Positions 1 to 9,063 of a DNA stretch of 64,000 bases are shown piece after piece; the stretch's first letter is position 1, and each line of letters starts with the position of its first letter. This DNA comes from Adhaeribacter aquaticus DSM 16391 (GTDB lineage: Bacteria; Bacteroidota; Bacteroidia; Cytophagales; Hymenobacteraceae). The stretch lies in the NCBI RefSeq assembly GCF_000473365.1, contig NZ_KI421517.1, positions 951,363 through 1,015,362 of the forward strand, given 5' to 3'. Under the pieces are notes generated by a model, which worked only from the letters and a program-made list of their open reading frames with translations, searched no databases and was not told the origin of the DNA. The position numbers and the translations under genes were made by a program.

Positions 1-166
1 ACTTTTGAATTTCATTTGATAATTAATTAGTTATTATGGTTTGTTTAGAATTTAATAATTTCAACCCCTCAGCTATTTCGCTAAATATTAAGCGGCATCT
101 GTTCCGTCTTCATCCAAAGCCGGGTATGGAAAGAACAAAATTAGAAAACTCACCGGATTATTTCAA
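1..166. other. window edge, no gene seen
   Basis: AT-rich stretch between the window edge and the stop codon of the bicupin gene. I see no open frame, RNA or convincing terminator in it. Confidence 0.5.
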
Positions 167-1393
167 TTAACGTTTATTCTGAGTCTGGTCATCCTCGCCC
201 ATTACGTCATACCCACGCCACTTGTATTCTTTCCCAATATTTATGGCTGCCGGCCAGGCAATCTGGTGCTGGCTGCTGGCTACCCATTTCCGGCGGTTTT
301 CTTCTGTATCAAACGAAATCTGGATTTGGTAATTGTAAGTAGTTGGTTCGGCCTGTATTTCTTTTGAAATATTTTCTGGGTATAAACGCAATAGTTTGGA
401 GCCTAAATATCCCTGCTGCACTAGCATGGCCGGCACATAAACGGAACGGTACATTTTCTCAAAGGCTTCACTTTCCTGTTTCGGAACCTTAAAGTCCATT
501 TGCAATACCATGGCTTTTGGTTTTCCCGGTGTTGTTTGTAAGCTAAGGCCTTTTTGTTTGGTAGTGGAAGTGCCAATAACCAATATTTCCAGGTCTTCTC
601 TTCCATCATTTGTAATAGTTACATTTTCACCAACTAAGCCATAGGCTGCATCTTCTGGTTTGAGTGCTGCTTTATCATTATTGATGGCAATGGCACCATT
701 CCCTTTTATTACAAAATATACTTCTTCGATGCCCTCCAACTGGCGTTGCCCGGAAGAACTGCCGGCTGGAATGATTACGTGGTCCACATGGTTCCAGCTG
801 GTACTGAAAATGTCAGGTCCAAAAACCCGGCGGTAAAGAACTCCCTTGCCCGTATAAGCTGGATTATTAGCTCTAAGTTTATCCCGCTCCAAACGACCAG
901 ATACAAACACCGGGATTGGATCGATAGCCGCACCTACGCGGGTATCACCCAGATCAAAGGCATCGCCGCGGCCTTTAGTTTCGCTAACAGCAAAGTTAAG
1001 CCAACGAACAGGTTGATTAGATGGATTGTGAATAGCATGGGCATCTCCCAATTTACATGGCACAACAGCTGGTGCTTTTATCTTGGAAGTACGACCATTC
1101 ACGGTAAATTCTGCTTCTCCGGTTAGCAGCACATACATTTCCTCAATTTTATGATGAAAATGGTGGCCAATACCTGATTTAGGCTCTATAACTCCGGAGT
1201 GCAGGTAAAGAAAATTAGAGGTTACTTCTTTACTGCCTACTAATTGGGTATAACCCATTTTCCCAGCTCCGGCATGTACGGCGGTTAAGGGACGGTATTT
1301 ACTTGGATCATTGGGAATAACCCTGTCTCTGGCAGGTTGGGCCACCGTCGCAAGAGACGTTAGTGTTAAAATTGTTAGTAATAATCGTTTCAT
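167..1393 (-). CDS. secreted bicupin protein
   Basis: 408-residue protein with a cleavable signal peptide (about residues 1-18, ending TVAQ). The first cupin domain (about 60-140) keeps the metal-ligand pattern: His77/His78, His80, Glu84/85 and a later His119 in a GDAH segment. The second cupin (about 205-285) has the fold spacing but no HxH pair, so it probably binds no metal. The last 100 residues are a separate alpha/beta domain, dimeric ferredoxin-like by appearance (weak). It lies 152 bases downstream of the PQQ dehydrogenase on the same strand, so the two may be cotranscribed and act on the same small molecule in the periplasm. The substrate cannot be told from sequence. Sure of the cupin fold, unsure of function. 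Confidence 0.8.
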   Translation of the reverse strand: MKRLLLTILTLTSLATVAQPARDRVIPNDPSKYRPLTAVHAGAGKMGYTQLVGSKEVTSNFLYLHSGVIEPKSGIGHHFHHKIEEMYVLLTGEAEFTVNGRTSKIKAPAVVPCKLGDAHAIHNPSNQPVRWLNFAVSETKGRGDAFDLGDTRVGAAIDPIPVFVSGRLERDKLRANNPAYTGKGVLYRRVFGPDIFSTSWNHVDHVIIPAGSSSGQRQLEGIEEVYFVIKGNGAIAINNDKAALKPEDAAYGLVGENVTITNDGREDLEILVIGTSTTKQKGLSLQTTPGKPKAMVLQMDFKVPKQESEAFEKMYRSVYVPAMLVQQGYLGSKLLRLYPENISKEIQAEPTTYNYQIQISFDTEENRRKWVASSQHQIAWPAAINIGKEYKWRGYDVMGEDDQTQNKR

Positions 1394-1442
1394 ATTAGGT
1401 GGTGGTTTAATTAACTAAATGAGTAGTAAATTTTAACATTAC

Positions 1443-1493
1443 AAGTAGTAAGATGCTAAGCTTTTATTAATCAAGCATTTCATCTTACTACTT
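1443..1493. repeat. inverted repeat between bicupin and PQQ genes
   Basis: Perfect 13-bp arms (1443-1455 and 1481-1493) around a 25-base loop. It lies just downstream of the PQQ dehydrogenase stop on the minus strand. No T-run follows on either strand, so it is a weak terminator candidate or an mRNA-end hairpin that partly separates expression of the two genes. Confidence 0.5.
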
Positions 1494-1545
1494 ATTAAAA
1501 TAAATTTAAGAATCTTAAAAGAAGCGTATTAGCTGCCTTAAAATA

Positions 1546-3789
1546 TTATTTTTTACCGGACAGTGCATATACCACGTAACCTCTTGGTAAAGCGCCTGGC
1601 TTTTTGGCATGGTTAATACCATCTTGCGTAAAGTTAGAAGAGGCATTAACTACCAAATATTGTTTACCTTTTGCTTCGTACATAATTGGCTGTGCATTCG
1701 ATTCATGGCTCAGGGTAGTTTCCCATAAAAGTTTACCATTGCCAGAGTCATAGGCATATAACTTACCACCTTTAGCAGTACAGAACAACACCCCGGTCGA
1801 CGTTACCACAATGCCTTTGCGCTGCGTACCACCCGGCGTGCCTAAGTTTTGGGTTTCTTTCTTCATCGCCAGCGTATCTTCGCCAATGGGTCTTTCCCAC
1901 TTAATGGTACCCGTGTTTAAATCGTAAGCCACTACTCTTGACCATTTCGGATTTAACAAGCCCGGCCAGAAGGTACCGTAATCAGTCGTATAGCGGTCTT
2001 TCGGGTGATCAACACCTTCCGGGTATTCTGACATGGGAGCTTTCGGGTTTACATCTGGTTTTATGGGTGCTCCGCCCGAAGCAACCACTGGACCTTCCGG
2101 CATTTTAGCCTCAGTATTGCGGCGGTTAAACATCCGCATATTGGGGTTACCTCCTAAAAACTTATAAATAGCCGTTACCTGCTCTTCCTGGATATGCGCA
2201 AAGCCCGGCATCTGACCACGACCACTGGCCAGTAAGCCTTTAAATTCATCTATGTTCAGACGTTGGCCAGCATTAACAATAGAAGGGGCAATACCCGCAC
2301 CGGTCATATTTTCGCCGTGGCAAGACCGGCAGGTGCTGGCATACAATGTTTTCGCTTTGTTTACATCATCCGCTGACATTAATTCAGTAGCTGGCTTAAT
2401 TCTTTCCAATTTGTATACCGAAGGGTATTCCTGCGCCAGAATATACATCATGCCTTTTTCGGGATCAGAAGCCGTATTCCCAAAATTTACCCCACCCAAA
2501 GCACCGGGTACGGCAATCGTTTCGTACTTATCAGAAAGCGGAACATATAAACCAGACTTAGCCGCGGCTATCCGCTTGGTCCATTTCTCTTTTTCGGCTT
2601 TCGAGTAATACGGGTTCAGGGTTTCCAGCGTCACCTCGTGCCGCGTGAAGCTTGGCAACGATGGAATAGGTTGCGTTGGCCAGGATTGTTCCCCCGGCAT
2701 TTCGCTCTTCGGGAAGGGCTTTTCTTCAATCGGGAAGACCGGCTCGCCCGTTACCCGGTCAAACACAAACATAAAACCATGCTTGGTCGCTACGGCCACC
2801 GCATCAATGCGCTTGCCTTTGCGGTTTACCGTTATTAACTGTGGCGCAGAAGCCAGGTCATAATCCCATAAATCATGGTGTACCGTCTGGAAGTGCCATT
2901 TACGTTTACCCGTGCGGGCATCCAACGCCACTAAGCTGTTACCAAATAAATTACTGCCTATCCGGTCAGCCCCGTAATAATCATAGGTAGGTGAGCCTAA
3001 AGGTAAATAAGCAATGCCGCGTTTGGTATCTACCGATATTTCGCTCCAGACATTTACCGCGCCTACATATTTATAAGCATCTTTTGGCCAGGTTTCGTAG
3101 CCATATTCGCCTGGATGGGGAATGGTGTGGAATATCCATTCTTGCTTACCAGTTACAATGTTATAAGCCCGCACGTGACCAGGAGGCGAAAAATAAGCTT
3201 CACCGGGTGCTGATCCCATAATGATCAGATTTTCAAAAATAACACCGGGCATCATGGCTTGTATTCTCCGGATACTTGAAACTTCCCGGTCCAGGCCCTC
3301 GCGCATATCTACATAGCCGTTTTTGCCAAAGGTCATAATCGATTTTCCGGTGAGAGCATCTATAGCCTGTAAACTGTTATTCAGGGTAAATAATAAGCGG
3401 CGATCTTTGCGGTCTTTGCTTTCCCAGTAATTAATACCACGGCGAGTTAAGCCTTGCAGGTTAGCATGAATCCAAATTTCTTTCCCCGTCAGGGCATTAA
3501 TCGCTACCAAAGAGTAGTTTTTAGCCATTACATACATAATGGTATCCACTACTATCGGGCTAAAAAAATTAGGCACCGAATCGGTGGTAGGGTAAACCCA
3601 GGCTACTTGTAGCTTGTCTACATTTTTTTTGGTGATTTGGGAGCCTTTAAAAAAGCGGGATTGGTCGGGGGTACCGCCGTAATGTTCCCATTTACTATGA
3701 TCGTTAGCGGGTGGCGAATCTGGCACAAAGGCTACGTAAGCAAATAAAGACGTTAATGCCACCAGGACACCGGTAATCTTTTTTTTCAT
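1546..3789 (-). CDS. PQQ-dependent dehydrogenase with internal cytochrome c domain
   Basis: 747 residues. After an N-terminal signal/anchor (about 1-22) come quinoprotein beta-propeller blades, with repeated 'ALDARTGKRKWHF'-type and 'AYDSGNGKLLWET'-type tryptophan-docking motifs. About residues 475-555 form a c-type heme domain: CRSCH at 487-491 and a later Met in 'GRGQMPGF' as likely axial ligand. The propeller resumes after it, so the heme domain is inserted between blades rather than fused at an end. The family oxidises sugars or alcohols in the periplasm and passes electrons to the respiratory chain through the heme. Membrane-bound glucose dehydrogenase-like quinoproteins are the nearest type I know. 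The downstream bicupin gene may share its pathway. Substrate not determinable; PQQ synthesis genes are not in this window. Confidence 0.88.
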   Translation of the reverse strand: MKKKITGVLVALTSLFAYVAFVPDSPPANDHSKWEHYGGTPDQSRFFKGSQITKKNVDKLQVAWVYPTTDSVPNFFSPIVVDTIMYVMAKNYSLVAINALTGKEIWIHANLQGLTRRGINYWESKDRKDRRLLFTLNNSLQAIDALTGKSIMTFGKNGYVDMREGLDREVSSIRRIQAMMPGVIFENLIIMGSAPGEAYFSPPGHVRAYNIVTGKQEWIFHTIPHPGEYGYETWPKDAYKYVGAVNVWSEISVDTKRGIAYLPLGSPTYDYYGADRIGSNLFGNSLVALDARTGKRKWHFQTVHHDLWDYDLASAPQLITVNRKGKRIDAVAVATKHGFMFVFDRVTGEPVFPIEEKPFPKSEMPGEQSWPTQPIPSLPSFTRHEVTLETLNPYYSKAEKEKWTKRIAAAKSGLYVPLSDKYETIAVPGALGGVNFGNTASDPEKGMMYILAQEYPSVYKLERIKPATELMSADDVNKAKTLYASTCRSCHGENMTGAGIAPSIVNAGQRLNIDEFKGLLASGRGQMPGFAHIQEEQVTAIYKFLGGNPNMRMFNRRNTEAKMPEGPVVASGGAPIKPDVNPKAPMSEYPEGVDHPKDRYTTDYGTFWPGLLNPKWSRVVAYDLNTGTIKWERPIGEDTLAMKKETQNLGTPGGTQRKGIVVTSTGVLFCTAKGGKLYAYDSGNGKLLWETTLSHESNAQPIMYEAKGKQYLVVNASSNFTQDGINHAKKPGALPRGYVVYALSGKK

Positions 3790-4346
3790 TGTTAGTTAAT
3801 TTGAATTATGAGTGGTGGTAAATAAATTTTGTTTAGCAGTATATTTTAAGTTTAACAGGGATTCTCCAGAGTGCCCGGGTAATAAGCCTGATCTTGGGGG
3901 GTAGCATTAAACTTATATACCTTGAAAGATTCAAGCATGATATCCGGAAAAGCTGACTTGCTACCTCATCGAAATTAAAATACAGGCGATGAGAACAAGC
4001 AATTATCTGAAATTTATGGGGGCATCCTCTTTTCACATGGCCATTTGCTTTAGCTTTATAAATCTGGTTCATACTGTTAAATGAACAATTTGTAAATCTA
4101 ATAGTTTGTTGCAATGGGTTTTAATAAATTATTAGATTTATTTAGAATAAGCTAGCTACACGATACGGTCAAATAAAATAATTTAAGTCTAAAATAAGAA
4201 CTAAAAAACTGAAGCAGTTGATATGTTTGTCTATAAAACAGAAAATATCAGTCTTTTGTAAACAACAATAAACAAAGTGTTTGAAGCTAAATAATAAATA
4301 AAATTAGTATACTAGAAGTTGATATCTTTTTAATTTGTTAGCAACC
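3790..4346. other. long AT-rich intergenic region
   Basis: Divergent upstream region of the PQQ dehydrogenase (minus) and the lipoprotein (plus). A 93-codon minus-strand frame at 3833-4114 has no recognisable features and I do not call it. It probably holds both promoters, but I cannot place them with confidence. Confidence 0.4.
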
Positions 4347-5111
4347 ATGGCTTTAAAGAAAATATTCGTTACCCTATTTACCGTTCTGGTTTTAGCTAAT
4401 CTTATCGGTTTAACTAGTTGTAAACTAAATCAAGGTAAAGAATCTAAGTCAGAATTATTACAGAAAACACTGGCTTACCACGACCCGGAAAATAATTGGC
4501 CTAAGTTGAAGGCACGTTTCTATTTAACTTCCACAGATACAACAGGAAAAACTAATTCTTTTGAATTAGAAATAGATAATACCATCGGGTACTTTGCTCA
4601 TATTAGCCGGAAAAACGGGAAAGAAGTAATAAAAGGCATGGCCGGAGGTAAGGCATTTTATCTCCTGGACGGGAAAAAAGAGATAAGCGACGCAGACCGT
4701 AAAGAATATGACCTTACTTCTGATGCGGTAAAGTGGGTGCATCAATTTCATGGATACTTATATGGCTTACCCATGAAACTTACTGATGAAAGTGCCCAGC
4801 CTTCAGATAATCCTGCAACAGAGGTATTTAACGGGGAAAGTTATCAGGTACTGCAGGTAACCTACGATCCTACTATAGGAAGTGACCATTGGTATTTTTA
4901 CCTAGATCCTAGAACTTATGCGATGCAGGCATATAAATTTAACCATGGCAAACCCGAAAGTGGTGAATATATTCTGCTGGAACAGGAAGAAACGGTGCAG
5001 GGGATAAAAGTACCCAAAGTGCGCAAGTGGTACCTGAATAAAAATAACAGATACCTGGGAACAGATACGTTAGTCAAAACCGAACCCCTCACCTCCTCCC
5101 GAAATAGTTAA
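4347..5111 (+). CDS. DUF6503-type lipoprotein
   Basis: About 254 residues from the ATG at 4347; a TTG four codons upstream also opens the frame, but the ATG directly precedes a good signal peptide (MALKKIFVTLF...). The signal ends in the lipobox LTSC, giving an acylated Cys. The mature part is soluble, rich in beta strands and aromatic residues (DHWYFYLDP, QFHGYLYGLP), and resembles the DUF6503 family of Bacteroidota outer-membrane-associated lipoproteins (family name from memory). It may act as a LolA/LolB-like or outer-membrane lipoprotein-type barrel, but that is only a fold impression. It stands alone, divergent from the PQQ gene. No function assigned. Confidence 0.7.
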   Translation: MALKKIFVTLFTVLVLANLIGLTSCKLNQGKESKSELLQKTLAYHDPENNWPKLKARFYLTSTDTTGKTNSFELEIDNTIGYFAHISRKNGKEVIKGMAGGKAFYLLDGKKEISDADRKEYDLTSDAVKWVHQFHGYLYGLPMKLTDESAQPSDNPATEVFNGESYQVLQVTYDPTIGSDHWYFYLDPRTYAMQAYKFNHGKPESGEYILLEQEETVQGIKVPKVRKWYLNKNNRYLGTDTLVKTEPLTSSRNS

Positions 5112-5454
5112 GGCTTACATATTTAAAAGTTTAGGCAACCTGTAATTTACCAAAGCCCCACTTTAAAGAGCTGAAAGTTTAAGAATGGTAAATCAGCATC
5201 TCTAGGATAGCAGCTTTAAATAAAAAAGAATGGAGCTAAAACTGGTGTGGCTGCTACCAAATAAACTTGCCGATATTACTGCTATTCTTCGGTAGATAAA
5301 CAGGCTCTAAAATTATGAATGGAAGCATTCCTGCAAACTTAAGAAAGAACAGGCAGTTCCTAAAGCAACTACTTTACGGTATGGGAACCCTAGCCGCTCC
5401 CTTTGGATAACTTTAAAAAATGAAATAATATTTAGCTTCTGCCAGAATAAGTAA
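5112..5454. other. intergenic, nothing recognised
   Basis: Convergent region between the lipoprotein and kmo. I see no gene, no strong hairpin and no repeat in these 343 bases. Confidence 0.4.
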
Positions 5455-6825
5455 TTAACTACTCCGGTCGCTACTGTCTTCGAGAACATATTTTTTGATC
5501 ATGAGCTGCACTTCCGGTTTATCAAAATCAGCTTCGGTTTGAATATGCGGCATTAGTTGGGCCATGATTTTCTCCTGTCGCTCACCGGCAGCTTTAGCTT
5601 CGGCATACGGAATATCGCTAAAGGTAACCATGGTATAGAGCGGAATCCAATGCTCCGGGTACAGCGCGTTGATTTTACTTTCTATTTTTTTTTGCAGTAA
5701 AAATCGTGGATCGGCCACTTTATCGCGCATTTCTATAAAATTATAGATGGCCAGATCGGCCATGGCATCGGTATTGGGCTTCCGCAACTTCTGGAAAGTA
5801 TCAAAAATAGTATGCCAGTCGCCGGTGTGCTGCTCCAGTAATTCATTAAAAATGGTACAATCTTCAAATCCTGCATTCATGCCCTGTCCGTAAAATGGAA
5901 CAATGCCATGAGACGCATCACCAAGGAGCAAAACTTTATCGCTAAATGCCCAGGGAGAACATTTTATGGTTACCAAATCTCCCACTGGGTTAGCAAAATA
6001 TTCTTTAGCTAAATCTGGCATTAGTGGCACCGCATCCGGAAATTGCTTATTAAAAAAAGCTAAAACATCAGCTTCTGTTTTTAAAGCACTAAAAGATTCT
6101 TCGCCATCATAAGGGAAAAACAAGGTACAGGTAAAAGTACCGTTCAGGTTTGGTAAGGCGATCATCATGTAATTTCCCCGGGGCCAGATATGCAAAGCTT
6201 CTTTTTCCAAAACCCATTTCCCGAAAGGCCCGGCAGCAATGGTTAATTCTTTATAGCCATAATTCAGGTAACTTTGAGAATAATCGAACCGCTCGGTTTT
6301 TTGCATAGAATAACGTACCATCGAATAAGCACCATCTACGCCAAACAAGCGGTCTGGCTTTATAATCGATTCTTCTCCGGTACCTGAGTTTTTTAAATAA
6401 ACTTTGTTCGTTTGTAAATCAACCCGCTGGCATTGCTGGCTAAAGTGTAGGTTAACGTTTGGCTCTGCTTCCACCAAATCCAGTAAAGCAATATTTAAAC
6501 CGCCCCTGGATACCGAGTAAATAGCCTGGCCGCCTTTGCCATAAGGTAAAAAGGATAAGTTTCCCTGTATGTCGTGCATCATCCGGCCATACATCGGAAT
6601 GGCTACTTTCCGAATATCGTCGCCAATACCAATACCGTTCAAGGCTTTCCAACCACGGTCGCTTAAAGCTAAATTTATAGAACGGCCATATTCTTTATAT
6701 GCTTTCCGCAGATCCGGTTTACGCTCATATACATCTACATGATAACCTTTTTTGGCCAGATATAAGCTAAGCAGGCAGCCCACCAAGCCGCCTCCCATAA
6801 CGGTAACATTCTCTTTATTTATCAT
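5455..6825 (-). CDS. kmo: kynurenine 3-monooxygenase
   Basis: 456 residues from the ATG at 6825 (a TTG 15 bases upstream is less likely, since the Rossmann strand starts right after MINKENVTV). FAD-dependent aromatic hydroxylase: GxGxxG at residues 11-16, the kynurenine-monooxygenase segment 'GRSINLALSDRGW', and the second FAD motif 'LLLGDASHGIVPFYGQGMNA'. It converts L-kynurenine to 3-hydroxykynurenine with NADPH and O2. The C-terminal 40-odd residues replace the membrane anchor of the mitochondrial enzyme. kynU lies about 8 kb away on the same strand and the 3-hydroxyanthranilate dioxygenase 25 kb away, so the window encodes three successive steps towards quinolinate and NAD, or tryptophan breakdown. 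A near-consensus TAACTTTA box lies at 6857-6864 on the minus strand. Confidence 0.95.
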   Translation of the reverse strand: MINKENVTVMGGGLVGCLLSLYLAKKGYHVDVYERKPDLRKAYKEYGRSINLALSDRGWKALNGIGIGDDIRKVAIPMYGRMMHDIQGNLSFLPYGKGGQAIYSVSRGGLNIALLDLVEAEPNVNLHFSQQCQRVDLQTNKVYLKNSGTGEESIIKPDRLFGVDGAYSMVRYSMQKTERFDYSQSYLNYGYKELTIAAGPFGKWVLEKEALHIWPRGNYMMIALPNLNGTFTCTLFFPYDGEESFSALKTEADVLAFFNKQFPDAVPLMPDLAKEYFANPVGDLVTIKCSPWAFSDKVLLLGDASHGIVPFYGQGMNAGFEDCTIFNELLEQHTGDWHTIFDTFQKLRKPNTDAMADLAIYNFIEMRDKVADPRFLLQKKIESKINALYPEHWIPLYTMVTFSDIPYAEAKAAGERQEKIMAQLMPHIQTEADFDKPEVQLMIKKYVLEDSSDRSS

Positions 6826-6905
6826 TTTTGTAGGCAGCAATGGCTACTTAAAGGAGTAAAGTTAGAAGAATAAACATTGCTTTCTTCTAATATTATAACA
6901 GATAA

Positions 6906-6938
6906 AAATACCCGGCTCTTCAGAAGAACCGGGTATTT
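6906..6938 (-). terminator. terminator of the GH1 gene
   Basis: Perfect 10-bp stem (6906-6915 with 6929-6938) rich in G/C, followed on the minus strand by TTATCT. It sits 26 bases after the glycosidase stop and separates that gene from kmo. Confidence 0.7.
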
Positions 6939-6963
6939 GCATTTTGATATAAGGATCAGGCTC

Positions 6964-8178
6964 CTATAAGTAATGGTTAAAGTGCAGGCCGTAGCTTTCT
7001 TCCTGCAGTACATTTTTCCATTGTTTTATAATTTTTTTGTATTCTTCCCCAGCCGGACGAATCTTTCGGTTCATATCGTACAGACCTAGAGGGTTGATAT
7101 TGCCGGCATCATTCCGTAAAGCTGAATCCCAGTCCACCTGGTCTGTCAGGCTGTACCACGTAAAACCTACTAACGGAATACCATCGCGTTTTAAGCGTTT
7201 AGCGTTAGCCCATTGCTTCCGCATCCACATAACCGAATTTGGTTCATTCATATTTGTTTCGGTATGCATAACCGGTAACCGGTAACGGCGGTAGTATTGA
7301 TGAGTAATTACGTAGTAACCAAAAATATCACCAGAAGCACTGGTGGTACCATTGGGGTGCACCATGTGTTCATTGGTATAATAATAATCGTTACCCATAA
7401 TACAATGTGCTTTTACCTGGTTTTCCCGGAACCACTCGTATTCTCTTCGGGTCATACCATGGTCCTGCAGATACAAAAGCATTTCAGCTGAAATTGGATA
7501 TCCGTAAGTAAAGTCTAAGGATAAAAACCTTTTCTGGTTCAGGAAGTGCGCCAGTTTCGTGCAACTTGGATCTTCGGCATGAAAATATTCTGAAGATTCA
7601 CTTTGGATGAAGATAGCATCGGGCTGCACACTTAGAATTGCCGCCATGGCCAGCACATTGGCTTTGCACAAGTTTTTCAAGGCAGTTACATACGCCCGAT
7701 CACTGGCCAGGCATTCGTTCCACCAGCCATATTGGGCCGAGAACATAGCCGTAATAAATATTTCATTTATTGGGGTATACAATTGTAAATAAGGAAACCG
7801 ACGCGCAAAAGCCAAGGCATATTCGGCAAAGTATGTCGGGAAATCTGGGTTCTGGAAATTACCTAACCAATCAGGCAAACCAAAATGGCATAGGTCTACG
7901 ATGGGTGTTATTCCCATTTCCTTCATAGCATGGAAGGTGGTATCGGTAAAATCCCAATTATATTTCCCTGGTCCTTCAAAGGTTGAGTATAAGGGTGGTC
8001 CGTACCGCAAAAACTCAATACCCATTTCTTTTACCAGTGTAAAATCTTCTTTCCACAGTTTATAATGACCGCATTTTTCCATTTCATCTACCCGCTTAAA
8101 TTTGCCATTTGGCAGCTTAATGTTGGGGTAGCTGTTTTCAATGCCCGTCGAAAACATAAATTGATTTACTGTTCTCAT
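6964..8178 (-). CDS. family 1 glycoside hydrolase-like protein
   Basis: 404 residues, a cytosolic TIM barrel without signal peptide. The acid/base site of clan GH-A is visible as TPINEIF (Asn138-Glu139) and the nucleophile as HTETN (Glu307), a variant of the usual ITENG of beta-glucosidases. An aromatic aglycone-site segment 'TWYSLTDQVDW' matches the GH1 'WSLLDNFEW' element. It is shorter than classical GH1 enzymes (about 450) and resembles the 'family 1 glycosylhydrolase' group sometimes fused to dTDP-rhamnose reductase-like domains. Likely hydrolyses a beta-glycoside; substrate unknown. It has its own terminator and no sugar importer next to it. Confidence 0.82.
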   Translation of the reverse strand: MRTVNQFMFSTGIENSYPNIKLPNGKFKRVDEMEKCGHYKLWKEDFTLVKEMGIEFLRYGPPLYSTFEGPGKYNWDFTDTTFHAMKEMGITPIVDLCHFGLPDWLGNFQNPDFPTYFAEYALAFARRFPYLQLYTPINEIFITAMFSAQYGWWNECLASDRAYVTALKNLCKANVLAMAAILSVQPDAIFIQSESSEYFHAEDPSCTKLAHFLNQKRFLSLDFTYGYPISAEMLLYLQDHGMTRREYEWFRENQVKAHCIMGNDYYYTNEHMVHPNGTTSASGDIFGYYVITHQYYRRYRLPVMHTETNMNEPNSVMWMRKQWANAKRLKRDGIPLVGFTWYSLTDQVDWDSALRNDAGNINPLGLYDMNRKIRPAGEEYKKIIKQWKNVLQEESYGLHFNHYL

Positions 8179-8482
8179 ATGCAGTTAAGCCTTTAAACAC
8201 GCTTCCGTTATATATACTTCAAAGCGCACGTTACATGTACTATTTATTTAGCTCGTTTAATAGTATTAGGTATAGCGGTAATTATTGGTTCAAGTATTAC
8301 ATTTAGGTTTTCAGCCACTCAAAAAGTATTTTCCTGGTAGCCTTTGGTTAATCAAAAACCTTCATACGTTAATATTCTTTAAACTGGTTGCATAGAAATC
8401 TATATCGTAGCTTATATTATAAAAATTATAAGTATTTACCTCTTCTGGGGCTGTTATGACCCGCTCCTAACAGTTATAATAT
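8179..8482. other. intergenic, upstream of GH1
   Basis: 304 AT-rich bases between the decayed alkB and the glycosidase start. It should hold the GH1 promoter, but I see no convincing -7/-33 pair and no gene. Confidence 0.4.
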
Positions 8483-8976
8483 TTACCTGACTATCCGAAA
8501 GGCAAGATTTAGACGAGGGGCAATAGATTTAGTTGTTTTAGAAATCTGGTGCTGCCAGAAATGCTGCGTAGTTCGCTGCATTACCACTAAGCTTCCGGAG
8601 GATAATAGTAAAGACATCCTGGGCTGGTTTTGATTTGTTTTATGCCGGAAAACAAATCAAAACCAGCCCATACTATCTTGCCCGCTGCGGTAATAATTTG
8701 AAGCAACAGTATTAAAACTTATACCAACAGATATTTCTAATACTTTTTTGATATTTTACAAGATAGGTTTCCAAGGTAAAGATCATTAATGAAGTTAAAG
8801 TCTTGATATGCTTTTCCGGAATCACCGTACCAGGCGGTTAGGCGCGGGAAAAGCTCTTCCTGACCAAATATCTTGATTTTATCTTGCTGCCAGGCGGTGG
8901 TAGTTAGCAACGCTTCCAGAGAAATTATGACTTTGTACGGCGGTGAAAAACCGGGAGCAATAATGCTCCTCTGCAT
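8483..8976 (-). pseudogene. alkB: alkB-family 2-oxoglutarate DNA repair dioxygenase, decayed
   Basis: Read on the minus strand, three pieces of an AlkB protein are present in order. Piece 1 (8976 to about 8806) gives 'TAWQQDKIKIFGQ' and 'FPRLTAWYGDSGKAY'. After a -1 type frameshift, piece 2 gives 'PWKPIL-stop-NIKKVLEISVG' and 'ISFNTVASNYYRSGQDSMGW', with a TAA at 8756-8758. Piece 3 gives 'FRHKTNQNQPRMSLLL', 'SSGSLVVMQRTTQHFWQH' and 'APRLNLAFRIVR', ending at a TAA at 8483-8485. Pieces 2 and 3 share a frame but are joined through an in-frame TGA (8657-8659). The HSDDE iron-ligand segment and about 20 following residues expected between 'SMGW' and 'FRHK' are gone. Several independent lesions make a sequencing error unlikely. 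The intact family member would oxidatively demethylate alkylated DNA; its divergent neighbour ogt is also an alkylation-repair gene. Confidence 0.9.
8621..8669. repeat. perfect 21-bp palindrome inside the alkB pseudogene
   Basis: Arms 8621-8641 and 8649-8669 are perfect reverse complements around a 7-base loop. No T-run follows, so it is not a normal terminator. One arm is genuine alkB coding sequence (KTNQNQP); the other occupies the place where the HSDDE region should be, which suggests it was copied from the first arm during a replication template switch. Confidence 0.9.
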
Positions 8977-9063
8977 ACTACATATTTAGCTTCTCGGAAC
9001 TTTCTGGCCCACTCAAATCTCCAATAAAATTGTTTTGCTAACTTTAGGCCTATACACCTGGCC

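Noticed and set aside
3833-4114. 93-codon minus-strand frame upstream of the PQQ gene
   Set aside because: No recognisable motif, odd composition (many Ser, Arg, Ile, Leu), no plausible ribosome site and position in a divergent promoter region.
8621-8669. Palindrome as an intrinsic terminator or IS end
   Set aside because: No T-run on either strand, no target duplication and no transposase; it is explained by the alkB coding sequence on one arm.
8737-8976. 79-codon frame as an independent small gene
   Set aside because: It is the first fragment of the alkB pseudogene; its last 20 or so codons are read in the wrong frame.
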